Shown here: in pieces, positions 33,189 through 41,068 of the stretch
Position numbering within the stretch: position 1 is the stretch's first letter
Layout: the number at the start of each line of letters is the position of its first letter
From: an uncultured bacterium
Lineage (GTDB): Bacteria > Bacillota > Clostridia > Oscillospirales > Oscillospiraceae
NCBI GenBank assembly: GCA_949293245.1
Contig: CASFCS010000004.1
Coordinates: forward strand, 1 to 64,000
Length of the DNA stretch: 64,000 nucleotides
Direction: 5' to 3'
The notes under the pieces: generated by a model
What the model was told of the DNA's origin: nothing
What the model saw: only the letters and a program-made list of their open reading frames with translations
The model's database searches: none
Program-made: the position numbers and the translations under genes

Positions 33189-34436
33189 TTGGACAACAGT
33201 CGGGAACTGGCCGATCTCATTGACACGGAAAAGCTGCAAAAGCTCCAGGACAATTTTGCCAAGGCGCTGAATCTGGCGTTTATTACGGTGGATTACCGGG
33301 GGCGTCCTATTATTGAGTACAGCGGCTTTACCGAGTTTTGCAACAAGATCCGGGAGCGGGAGGAGTGCAGGAAGCTGTGCTACCAGTGTGATGCCCACGG
33401 CGGCCTTCACGCTACCATCACCGGGGAGCCCTACATTTATCGCTGCCACACCGGGCTGGTGGACTTTGCTGTGCCCCTCATTCTGGATGGGAAATATATG
33501 GGCTCCGTCATGGGGGGCCAGGTGAAGCTGGAGGAGCCCGTCCCTGAGCTGGAGCCTATCCTGCCCCAGACCACCCACTGGCAGGACGACCCGGAGCTGG
33601 CCGACGCGGCCTCCCGGGTCCACCGCATCCGGTACGAGCAGATGGTGGCCGGGGTCTACCTCCTGCGGGATATGATCCAGAGCCTGCTGGAGGAGGAGTA
33701 CCAGAAGGTCACCCAGGCGGAGCTGCGCCGGAAGAGCCAGGAGCTGCTGGAGGAGAAGGCCGCCCGTATCAGCCTGGAGGAGGCCATTGAAGAGGGCGCC
33801 TTCTCCATGCTGGTGGACTATCTGGGCAGCGAGTTTCTTTTTTACATCCTGAACGTGATCGCCCGCCTGGCTTACCGGGAGAAGGCGGAGGAGACCGAAA
33901 AGGCAGTATGCGACTTTGCCAGTATGATGCGCTACCTCACGGAGAACAAAAACAACAGCTTTGTCACCGTGGGGGAGGAGCTGGAATATATTGACTATTA
34001 CCTTCAGATCCAGAAGCGGCGGCTGGAAGGCCGCCTGGCCTACGAGATCAAGGTGCCTGAGGAGTGCAAGGGCATCCTGTGCCCCTTTTTGCTGCTCCAG
34101 CCCCTGGTGGAGAACTCCCTGAAGTACGCTGTAGAGCCCAGCCGGGAGGGGGGCATGCTGGCCATCCGGGGCAAGGCGGAGGGGGGCGCTTTCGTCCTCA
34201 CCATCAGCGACAGCGGCACCGGCATGAGCCGGGAGCAGATCAGCACCATTCTGGAGCTGGAGGAGCGCCACCGGGGGAGCGGCAAGAGCAAGAATTATCT
34301 CACCAATATCAACCGGAAGATCAAGGGCCTCTTCGGCGAGAGCTACGGGGTCTTTATCCGCAGCAAGGAGGACGGATTCCCCGGGACAGAGGTGCAGATC
34401 CGTCTGCCCCTGACCAACGACAGCACCATTATGTAA
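33189..34436 (+). CDS. PocR-domain sensor histidine kinase homologue lacking the phospho-acceptor His
   Basis: 415 aa. Residues about 5-165 form a PocR ligand-binding domain with its Cys-rich block ('CRKLCYQCDAHGG', 'YRCHTGLVDFAVPL'); a coiled coil follows (165-200), then a LytS-type kinase region. Where the family has PHFLFN, this protein reads SEFLFY (214-219), so the phosphorylated His is Glu215. The ATPase parts remain: 'LLLQPLVENSLKYAV' (N box) and 'ISDSGTGM' (G box). Start TTG 33189 is chosen because GGAGG (33176-33180) overlaps an upstream GTG at 33180 and is correctly spaced for TTG. No membrane segment is seen. PocR domains sense small polyols in pdu systems, which fits the downstream operon. 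Confidence 0.85.
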   Translation: MDNSRELADLIDTEKLQKLQDNFAKALNLAFITVDYRGRPIIEYSGFTEFCNKIREREECRKLCYQCDAHGGLHATITGEPYIYRCHTGLVDFAVPLILDGKYMGSVMGGQVKLEEPVPELEPILPQTTHWQDDPELADAASRVHRIRYEQMVAGVYLLRDMIQSLLEEEYQKVTQAELRRKSQELLEEKAARISLEEAIEEGAFSMLVDYLGSEFLFYILNVIARLAYREKAEETEKAVCDFASMMRYLTENKNNSFVTVGEELEYIDYYLQIQKRRLEGRLAYEIKVPEECKGILCPFLLLQPLVENSLKYAVEPSREGGMLAIRGKAEGGAFVLTISDSGTGMSREQISTILELEERHRGSGKSKNYLTNINRKIKGLFGESYGVFIRSKEDGFPGTEVQIRLPLTNDSTIM

Positions 34437-34488
34437 AGACAAAAAGCCCGCCTGCGGGCAGAAATACGGCGAGACAGGAGGGGGCAGT

Positions 34489-35565
34489 ATGTTTCAGGTT
34501 CTGGTAGTGGACAGCGGCGCCATCGACCGCGAGATGATGAAAAGCGTCCTGCACAAGGGACTGGACGGGCCGGTGGAGATCTATCTGGCCGGCGGGATCG
34601 AGGAGGCCAGGACGATCCTGGAGGAGACGGGCATCGACCTGATGATCGCGGATGTGCCCCTGAGCACGGCATATGTGAAAAACCTGGTGCGTACCGCCTG
34701 CGGTATCCACCAGAATATTGATGTGATCCTCACCACAGTAAAGCGCGAGGGGGAGATCGCCCAGCTGAGCAACATGCTGGGGGCCACCGGATACCTCCTC
34801 AAGCCCTTCCGGCGGGAGACCCTGCTGGATATGGTCCGCCCTCTGGAGACCCGCGCCCGGGCGGCGGAGGCCCAGGCGGGAGAGGCCGAGCAGCTGGCCT
34901 GTCTGGAGCGCATCGCCGCCAGCGTGCAGGACTGCCAATACAAAAAAACCATTGAGACGGCAAAAGAGTACATTGATTTCCTCTACCGCTCCGGGGATAA
35001 TATGAGTGTTATCAGAATGCGTGTGGTAGAGTTTGCCGCCAGCCTGGCGGCGGTGGGCGCCAGCCAGAGCCAGGAGGTCCAGCAGAAGCTCGCGGCCACC
35101 CTGGAGCGCTTCCGCTCCCGCTACGACCTGCAGAGCAACAGCTTCGAGGCCACCTCCATCATCGAGGAGATGCTGGACGCCATTTTCGCCGAGCTGGAGC
35201 GCTGCCAGCTCTACTCCGACGACGATTTGAAAAAAGTACTCAATTTCATTGACCGCAACATCAAAAAGGGAGTTACCCTGGACGACGCGGCGGAATATGT
35301 GAATATGAGCTCCAGCTATTTCAGCAAGTTTTTCAAGAAATCCATGGGCATCAACTTTATTACTTATGTGACTGACCGTAAGATCGAGTTTGCCAAGGAT
35401 ATGCTGGAAAATACAGATATGCCGGTCATCAACATAGCCTATGAGCTGTCTTACAACGAGACCAACTACTTCAGTAAGGCATTTAAAAAGAAAGTGGGCA
35501 TGACGCCCACGGAGTACCGGGAACAGTGCCTGGCCAGAAAGGGGCTCAAAGCAGCGGGGGCATAA
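34489..35565 (+). CDS. Response regulator with AraC-type DNA-binding domain
   Basis: 358 aa. The receiver domain (1-120) has the phospho-Asp candidate D55 in 'LMIADVP', T82 and K105 ('LLKPF'), but the usual acidic pair is D8 followed by Ser9. A helical linker (125-250) leads to an AraC HTH (about 255-350; 'VTLDDAAEYVNMSSSYFSKFFKKSMGINFITYVTDRKI', 'VINIAYELSYNETNYFSKAFKKKVGMTPTEYR'). It is co-transcribed with the PocR kinase and pduQ and is the obvious activator of the microcompartment operon, whose promoter has a poor -35. Confidence 0.88.
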   Translation: MFQVLVVDSGAIDREMMKSVLHKGLDGPVEIYLAGGIEEARTILEETGIDLMIADVPLSTAYVKNLVRTACGIHQNIDVILTTVKREGEIAQLSNMLGATGYLLKPFRRETLLDMVRPLETRARAAEAQAGEAEQLACLERIAASVQDCQYKKTIETAKEYIDFLYRSGDNMSVIRMRVVEFAASLAAVGASQSQEVQQKLAATLERFRSRYDLQSNSFEATSIIEEMLDAIFAELERCQLYSDDDLKKVLNFIDRNIKKGVTLDDAAEYVNMSSSYFSKFFKKSMGINFITYVTDRKIEFAKDMLENTDMPVINIAYELSYNETNYFSKAFKKKVGMTPTEYREQCLARKGLKAAGA

Positions 35566-35597
35566 AGTGAGCGGCGGGAAAGGAGAGATGGGCGCAG

Positions 35598-36740
35598 ATG
35601 AAGGAATTTAGTTTCAGTACCCGGATCTTTTTTGGCGAGGGCGCGCTGGAGCGCCTGCGGAAGGTGAGCGGGAAGCGTGTACTCATCGTGACGGACAAGT
35701 TTATGTACCAGTCCGGCGTGGCCGACCGGGTCGCTTCCCATCTCACCGACTGTGAGGTCACTGTTTTCCCCGACGTGGTGCCCGATCCCCCCATTGAGAC
35801 CGTGGCCGCCGGGGTCAAGGTGCTCCAGGAGTGCCGGGCCCAGGTGATGGTGGCGGTGGGGGGCGGTTCCTCCATTGACGCGGCCAAGGCCATCCGGGCT
35901 CTGGGGGACCAGCTGGCTGATCAGGACACCCAGATCATGGAGTGCTTTGCCATCCCCACCACCAGCGGCACCGGTTCCGAGGTGACTGAGTACGCGGTGA
36001 TTACCGACGTCCACAAGGGCGTCAAATATCCCCTGGCCAGCCGGGGCCTGCGGCCCCCCACGGCCATTCTGGACCCGGAGCTGGTGGTGTCCGCCCCACC
36101 CAGCGTCACCGCCGACAGCGGCATGGACGTGCTCACCCACGCCCTGGAGGCCTATGTCTCCGCCAATGCCAGCGATTTTTCCGACGCCCTGGCGGAAAAG
36201 GCAGTGAGTCTGGTGTTCCGCTGGCTGCCCGTCGCCTTTAAGGACGGTTCCGACCTGCTGGCCCGGGAGAAGATGCACAACGCCTCCTGCATGGCCGGCC
36301 TGGCCTTCAATTCCGCCGGCCTGGGTATGTGCCACGGCATGGCCCACGCCATCGGCGGCAAGCTCCACCTGCCCCACGGGCGGGCCAACGCCATCGTGCT
36401 GCCCCATGTGCTCCGCTTCAACGCCCAGCTGGAGACCAGCCGGATGAAAAACGGCTACACCCTGCCGGCCCGGAAGTACCAGCGCATGGCAAAGCTGCTG
36501 GATCTGCCCTGCTCCAGCGTGGTGGTGGGGGTGAGCCAGCTGGTGCGGGGGGTGGAGGCCCTCAACCGCACCCTGAAGATCCCCGCCAATCTGCGCACCG
36601 CCAACTGTGATATGGAGGTGTTCCGGGCGGAGCGGGCCAACATTCTGGCCGCCGCCCTGGCCGATCCCACCACCGCGGCCAACCCCCGCACCCCCACCCG
36701 GGAGGAGATGAATCAGCTCCTCTCCGACGTGGCGGGCTGA
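35598..36740 (+). CDS. pduQ: Iron-type alcohol dehydrogenase, propanol dehydrogenase PduQ
   Basis: 380 aa group III alcohol dehydrogenase reducing propionaldehyde to 1-propanol with NADH regeneration. NAD-binding 'VGGGSSIDAAKAI', 'PTTSGTGSEVTEYAVI', and the iron ligands in 'DSGMDVLTHALEAYVS' and 'CHGMAHAIGGKLHLPHGRANAIVLPHV' are visible. It lies in the regulator transcript, before a strong terminator, rather than inside the main shell operon. Confidence 0.9.
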   Translation: MKEFSFSTRIFFGEGALERLRKVSGKRVLIVTDKFMYQSGVADRVASHLTDCEVTVFPDVVPDPPIETVAAGVKVLQECRAQVMVAVGGGSSIDAAKAIRALGDQLADQDTQIMECFAIPTTSGTGSEVTEYAVITDVHKGVKYPLASRGLRPPTAILDPELVVSAPPSVTADSGMDVLTHALEAYVSANASDFSDALAEKAVSLVFRWLPVAFKDGSDLLAREKMHNASCMAGLAFNSAGLGMCHGMAHAIGGKLHLPHGRANAIVLPHVLRFNAQLETSRMKNGYTLPARKYQRMAKLLDLPCSSVVVGVSQLVRGVEALNRTLKIPANLRTANCDMEVFRAERANILAAALADPTTAANPRTPTREEMNQLLSDVAG

Positions 36741-36777
36741 TAAATCTAGTTGCCTTCTGTTTTCTCCATACTTCAGG

Positions 36778-36824
36778 AGTGATGGGGCTGTCCCGGCGGG
36801 ACAGCCCCATCACTCTTGTTTTTT
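36778..36824 (+). terminator. Terminator after pduQ
   Basis: A 17-bp perfect stem (36778-36794 with 36798-36814) with a 3-base loop is followed by CTTGTTTTTT. It isolates the regulator/pduQ transcript from the pduA operon. Confidence 0.92.
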
Positions 36825-36855
36825 GCACAATAGGTCAAAAAATGACGGTAACTTT

Positions 36856-36909
36856 TTTGGGCAGAATGGGTGAAAAAGCGGGACAAACAATCCCCTCCCT
36901 TTGGGGCAG
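36856..36909 (+). repeat. Direct repeat upstream of pduA, candidate regulator sites
   Basis: TTTGGGCAG (36856-36864) and TTTGGGGCAG (36900-36909) are each followed after a short gap by GAAAAA. They are 44 bp apart, close to four helical turns, and lie 50-100 bp upstream of the pduA -10. They are plausible sites for the AraC-type response regulator. Confidence 0.4.
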
Positions 36910-36955
36910 TCCGAAAAATACAGTAAGGTGGCAAGAAAGTCTGCGCCGGGCACGG

Positions 36956-36961
36956 TATAAT
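36956..36961 (+). promoter_or_regulatory. -10 element of the pdu operon
   Basis: A perfect TATAAT lies 63 bases before the pduA start. The region 16-18 bases upstream has no recognisable TTGACA (it reads AAGAAA), as expected for an activator-dependent promoter. Confidence 0.6.
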
Positions 36962-37023
36962 AGAAAGCAGAGAATCCAGGCACAGAAGTGTCCTGCAAAA
37001 ATGAACGCATAGGAGGTAACGTT

Positions 37024-37302
37024 ATGCAGAAAGAAGCACTGGGCATGATCGAGACCCGGGGACTCGTAGGCGCCATCGAGGCTGCCGATGCCATGACCAA
37101 GTCTGCCAACGTGGTGCTGATCGGCTATGAGAAGATCGGCTCCGGTCTGGTGACCGTTATGGTGCGCGGCGACGTTGGCGCTGTCAAGGCCGCTGTGGAT
37201 GCCGGCGCCTGCGCCGCCGAGAAGGTGGGCGAGGTCGTCTCCCAGCACGTGATCCCCCGCCCCCACAGTGATGTGGAGAAGATCCTCCCCCAGCAGGTCT
37301 GA
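37024..37302 (+). CDS. pduA: Microcompartment hexamer shell protein (PduA type)
   Basis: Single BMC domain (92 aa). '[25 protein letters not shown]', the pore loop '[27 protein letters not shown]' and '[14 protein letters not shown]' are textbook BMC-H; the KIGSG loop lines the pore that passes the diol substrate in PduA. AGGAGG precedes ATG 37024. It is the first gene of a 17-kb operon and is over 90% identical in protein sequence to the gene at 43801. Confidence 0.97.
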   Translation: MQKEALGMIETRGLVGAIEAADAMTKSANVVLIGYEKIGSGLVTVMVRGDVGAVKAAVDAGACAAEKVGEVVSQHVIPRPHSDVEKILPQQV

Positions 37303-37351
37303 GCGAAGATTGAATAACCACATTTAATTATGAATCATGGAGGTAACTATC

Positions 37352-38149
37352 ATGAAGGATGAACTGGTCAGCAAGATCATGGACGAGGTGCTCAAGAAGG
37401 TCGGCGCCGCCGAGGCTGCTCCCGCTGCCTGCGCTGCTCCCGCCCCCACTTGCAACCTGACTGAGTTTGTCGGCACTGCCATCGGCAGCACCATCGGTCT
37501 GGTCATCGCCAATGTGGACCACCAGGTCCATGAGCAGCTGGGGATCGATAAGAAGTATCGCTCCATCGGCATCATCGGCGACCGTACCGGCGCCGGCCCC
37601 CAGATCTTCGCCGCCGACGAGGCCGTGAAGGCTACCAACAGTGAGATCGTGAAGATCGAGCTGCCCCGTGATACTCAGGGCGGCGCCGGCCACGGCTCTC
37701 TGATCATCTTCGGCGCTGAGGACGTCTCCGACGTGCGCCGGGCCGTTGAGGTCTGCCTGCGCGAGCTGGAGCGCACCTTCGGCGACGTGTACGGCAACAG
37801 CGCCGGCCACCTGGAGTTCCAGTACACCGCCCGCGCCAGCTACGCTCTGAACAAGGCTTTCGGCGCCCCCATCGGCAAGTCCTTCGGCATCACCGTGGGC
37901 GCCCCCGCCGCCATCGGCGTGGTCCTGGCCGATACCGCCGTGAAGGCCGCTACCGTTGATGTGGTGGGCTGCTCCACCCCCGGCAACGGCGGCACCAGCT
38001 ACTCCAACGAGGTCATCCTGACCTTCTCCGGCGACTCCGGCGCCGTGAAGCAGGCCATCATCGCCGCCCGCGATGTGGGCATGCAGCTGCTGAAGACTCT
38101 GGCCCCCGACGAGGAGCTCAAGAGCACCACTACCCCCTACATCATCTAA
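37352..38149 (+). CDS. pduB: Microcompartment trimer shell protein PduB
   Basis: Tandem BMC-domain protein (265 aa). An N-terminal amphipathic helix (MKDELVSKIMDEVLKKVG) and an Ala/Pro linker precede two BMC domains (about 38-150 and 155-260; 'GSTIGLVIANVD', 'SFGITVGAPAAIGVVLADTAVKAA'). In Salmonella the PduB N-terminus tethers cargo to the shell. Start ATG 37352 follows GGAGG; the ATG at 37337 would precede that site. Confidence 0.95.
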   Translation: MKDELVSKIMDEVLKKVGAAEAAPAACAAPAPTCNLTEFVGTAIGSTIGLVIANVDHQVHEQLGIDKKYRSIGIIGDRTGAGPQIFAADEAVKATNSEIVKIELPRDTQGGAGHGSLIIFGAEDVSDVRRAVEVCLRELERTFGDVYGNSAGHLEFQYTARASYALNKAFGAPIGKSFGITVGAPAAIGVVLADTAVKAATVDVVGCSTPGNGGTSYSNEVILTFSGDSGAVKQAIIAARDVGMQLLKTLAPDEELKSTTTPYII

Positions 38150-38170
38150 TTACGGGAAGGAGTCAGTTAC

Positions 38171-39832
38171 ATGAAGTCGAAACGTTTTGAAGTCCTGGCC
38201 GCCCGCCCGGTCAACCAGGACGGCTACGTAAAGGAGTGGCCTGAGGTCGGTCTGATCGCCATGAACAGCCCCTTCGATCCTGTGCCCAGCATCAAGATCG
38301 AGAACGGCCGCGTTGTGGAGCTGGACGGCAAGACCCGTGACCAGTTCGACATGCTGGACACCTTCATCGCCGATCACGCCATCCGTCTGGCCGGCGCCGA
38401 GAAGGCCATGGCCATGGACTCCCTGGAGATCGCCCGCATGATCGTGGACATCAACGTCTCCCGCAAGGAAGTTCTGGACATCACCCTGTGCCTCACTCCC
38501 GCCAAGCTGACCGAGGTGGTGGGCAAGCTGAGCATCGTGGAGATCATGATGGGCCTGACCAAGATGCGCGCCCGTATGATGCCCGCCAACCAGTGCCATG
38601 TCACCAACGTGAAGGACAACCCCATCCAGATCGCCGCCGACGCCGCCGAGGCTGCCATCCGTGGCTTTGCTGAGATGGAGACCACCGTGGGCGTGGCCCG
38701 CTACGCTCCCTTCAACGCCATGGCCCTGTTCGTGGGCGCCCAGGTGGGCCGGGCCGGCATCATGACCCAGTGCGCTCTGGAAGAGGCCACTGAGCTGATG
38801 CTCGGTATGCGCGGCTTCACCACCTATGCCGAGACCATCTCCGTCTACGGCACCGAGCCCGTGTTCATGGACGGCGACGACACCCCCTACTCCAAGGCGT
38901 TCCTGGCCTCCTGCTACGCCTCCCGCGGCCTGAAGATGCGCTTCACCTCCGGCACCGGTTCCGAGGTCCAGATGGGCTATGCCGAGGGCAAGTCCATGCT
39001 GTACCTGGAGGCCCGCTGCCTGGCCGTCACCAAGGGCGCCGGCGTGCAGGGCACCCAGAACGGCTCCGTGTCTTGTATCGGCGTGCCCGCCGGCGTGCCC
39101 GGTGGTATCCGTGCCGTGGCCGCTGAGAACCTCATCGCCATGCTGCTGGACCTGGAGTGCACCTCCTCCAACGACCAGACCTTCACCCACTCCGATCTGC
39201 GCCGTGTGGCCCGCAGCGTGCCTCAGTTCTTCTCCGGCACCGACTACATCTGCTCCGGCTACTCCGCTACCCCCAACTACGACAACATGTTCGCCGGCTC
39301 CAACTGGGACGCCGAGGACTACGACGACTGGAACATCATCCAGCGCGACATGCGCGTGGACGGCGGCCTGAACCCCGTGCGGGAAGAGGACGTCATCAAG
39401 GCCCGCAACAAGGCTGCCCGCGCGCTCCAGGGTATGTTCCGCGAGCTGGGCCTGCCCGAGATCACCGACGCCGAGGTGGAGGCTGCCACCTACGCCAACG
39501 GCTCTCAGGATATGCCCGACCGCAACGTCAACGAGGATCTGAAGGCCATTGAGGAGATGATGGCCCGCAAGGTCACCGGCGTGGACTTCGTGAAGGCTCT
39601 GGACAAGGCCGGCTTCCCCGACGTGGCCCAGAACGTGTACAACATGCTCCGCCAGAAGGTGGCCGGTGACTACCTGCACACCGCCTCCATCTTTGACGAC
39701 AACTTCCACGTCCTGAGCGCCGTGAACGTCCCCAACGACTATCATGGACCTATGACCGGCTACCAGATCAGCGAGGAGAGATGGGAGCAGCTGAAGAACA
39801 TCCCCAACGCGATCAGTCCGGAAGACATCTAA
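38171..39832 (+). CDS. pduC: Propanediol/glycerol dehydratase large subunit
   Basis: B12-dependent diol dehydratase alpha subunit (553 aa, the family length). Adenosylcobalamin radical chemistry turns 1,2-propanediol into propionaldehyde. The start 'KSKRFEVLAARPVNQDGYVKEWPEVGLIAM' and the blocks 'MMPANQCHVTNVKDNPIQIAADAAEAA', 'FTSGTGSEVQMGYAEGKSMLYLEARC' and 'GVQGTQNGSVSC' identify it. Sequence alone does not separate propanediol from glycerol preference; the neighbours favour propanediol. Confidence 0.97.
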   Translation: MKSKRFEVLAARPVNQDGYVKEWPEVGLIAMNSPFDPVPSIKIENGRVVELDGKTRDQFDMLDTFIADHAIRLAGAEKAMAMDSLEIARMIVDINVSRKEVLDITLCLTPAKLTEVVGKLSIVEIMMGLTKMRARMMPANQCHVTNVKDNPIQIAADAAEAAIRGFAEMETTVGVARYAPFNAMALFVGAQVGRAGIMTQCALEEATELMLGMRGFTTYAETISVYGTEPVFMDGDDTPYSKAFLASCYASRGLKMRFTSGTGSEVQMGYAEGKSMLYLEARCLAVTKGAGVQGTQNGSVSCIGVPAGVPGGIRAVAAENLIAMLLDLECTSSNDQTFTHSDLRRVARSVPQFFSGTDYICSGYSATPNYDNMFAGSNWDAEDYDDWNIIQRDMRVDGGLNPVREEDVIKARNKAARALQGMFRELGLPEITDAEVEAATYANGSQDMPDRNVNEDLKAIEEMMARKVTGVDFVKALDKAGFPDVAQNVYNMLRQKVAGDYLHTASIFDDNFHVLSAVNVPNDYHGPMTGYQISEERWEQLKNIPNAISPEDI

Positions 39833-39849
39833 TGGAGGGGTGACAAGAA

Positions 39850-40518
39850 ATGACGTTTGACGCTAATGTTCTTCGCAGTGTGATCGAAGAAGTTCTGAAA
39901 GAGATGAACGTGAGCGAGGGCGCCCCCGCTGCCGCTCCCGCCGCCGCTCCCGCCAGCACCATTCCCGCTGGCAAGCTGACCCTCACCGAGACCGGCGAGG
40001 CCCAGAAGGGCACCGCCGCCGATGAGGTGGTCATCGGCCTGGCTCCCGCCTTCGCCACCAAGCAGCACAAGACCATCATCGACCTGCCCCACGACAAGGT
40101 GCTCCGCGAGATCATCGCCGGCATCGAGGAGGAGGGCATGAAGTGGCGCCTGATAAAGGTGTATCGGACCTCCGACGTGTCCTTCATCGCCCACGACGCC
40201 GCCGAGTACTCCGGCTCCGGCATCGGCATCGGCATCCAGTCCAAGGGCACCACGGTCATTCACCAGAAGGACCTGCCCCCTCTGTCCAATCTGGAGCTGT
40301 TCTCTCAGGCGCCCCTGATCGACCTGGACACCTACCGCCAGATCGGCAAGAACGCCGCCAAGTATGCCAAGGGCGAGGCCCCCACTCCCGTTCCCGTGCG
40401 CAACGACCAGATGGCCCGTCCCACCTACCAGGCCCTGTCCGCTCTGCTCCACATCAAGGAGACCGAGCTGGTTGACTACACCCGGAAGCCCCAGGCCGTT
40501 ACGGCTAGCTTTCAGTAA
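39850..40518 (+). CDS. pduD: Propanediol dehydratase medium subunit
   Basis: Beta subunit (222 aa). The N-terminal amphipathic helix '[17 protein letters not shown]' plus an Ala/Pro linker (to about residue 40) is the kind of encapsulation peptide known for PduD. The core '[39 protein letters not shown]', '[35 protein letters not shown]' is the B12-contacting subunit fold. Confidence 0.95.
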   Translation: MTFDANVLRSVIEEVLKEMNVSEGAPAAAPAAAPASTIPAGKLTLTETGEAQKGTAADEVVIGLAPAFATKQHKTIIDLPHDKVLREIIAGIEEEGMKWRLIKVYRTSDVSFIAHDAAEYSGSGIGIGIQSKGTTVIHQKDLPPLSNLELFSQAPLIDLDTYRQIGKNAAKYAKGEAPTPVPVRNDQMARPTYQALSALLHIKETELVDYTRKPQAVTASFQ

Positions 40519-40534
40519 GGGAGGCATTTGATTT

Positions 40535-41038
40535 ATGGATCAGGAACTTTTGATGAAGCAGATCGTGGAGCAGGTCATGGCCGCCATGAACGCCGCCTCC
40601 GCTCCCTCCGCTCCCAAGGCCTGCGGCGGCTGCGTGACCGCCGCCAACTACCCCCTGGCCGAGAACATGGCCGAGAGCATTAAGACCCCCACCGGCAAGC
40701 CCTTCACCTCTCTGAGCTATGAGAAGGTGATCAGCGGCGAGCTCACCCCCGAGGATATGCGTATCGCCCCCGAGACCCTGGAGATGCAGGCTCAGGTGGC
40801 CGAGAGCGTGGGCCGCGAGGCCTTCGCCGGCAACCTCCGCCGCGCTGCCGAGCTCATCGCCGTGCCCGACGAGCGGCTGCTGGAGATCTACAACGCCCTG
40901 CGCCCCTACCGCTCCACCAAGCAGGAGCTGCTGGACATCGCCAAGGAGCTGGACGGCTACAAGGCTACCGTGGCTGCCAATCTGGTTCGTGAGGCCGCCG
41001 AGGTCTACGAGAAGCGGGACCGCCTGAAGAAGTTCTAA
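40535..41038 (+). CDS. pduE: Propanediol dehydratase small subunit
   Basis: Gamma subunit (167 aa). It also begins with a short amphipathic helix (ELLMKQIVEQVMAAMN) and an Ala/Pro/Cys linker, then 'YPLAENMAESIKTPTGKPF', 'GELTPEDMRIAPETLEMQAQVAE' and 'RAAELIAVPDERLLEIYNALRPYRS', all typical of PduE. With PduC and PduD it forms the dimer of heterotrimers. Confidence 0.95.
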   Translation: MDQELLMKQIVEQVMAAMNAASAPSAPKACGGCVTAANYPLAENMAESIKTPTGKPFTSLSYEKVISGELTPEDMRIAPETLEMQAQVAESVGREAFAGNLRRAAELIAVPDERLLEIYNALRPYRSTKQELLDIAKELDGYKATVAANLVREAAEVYEKRDRLKKF

Positions 41039-41068
41039 GAAAATCCCAAGATTGTAGGAGGCCTCGCC

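Noticed and set aside
34443-34465. Small hairpin between the sensor kinase and response regulator
   Set aside because: Very short stem and no T run; unlikely to affect transcription.
38150-39745. Long open frame antisense to pduC (531 codons)
   Set aside because: Val/Gly/His-rich shadow of a conserved gene with no family features.
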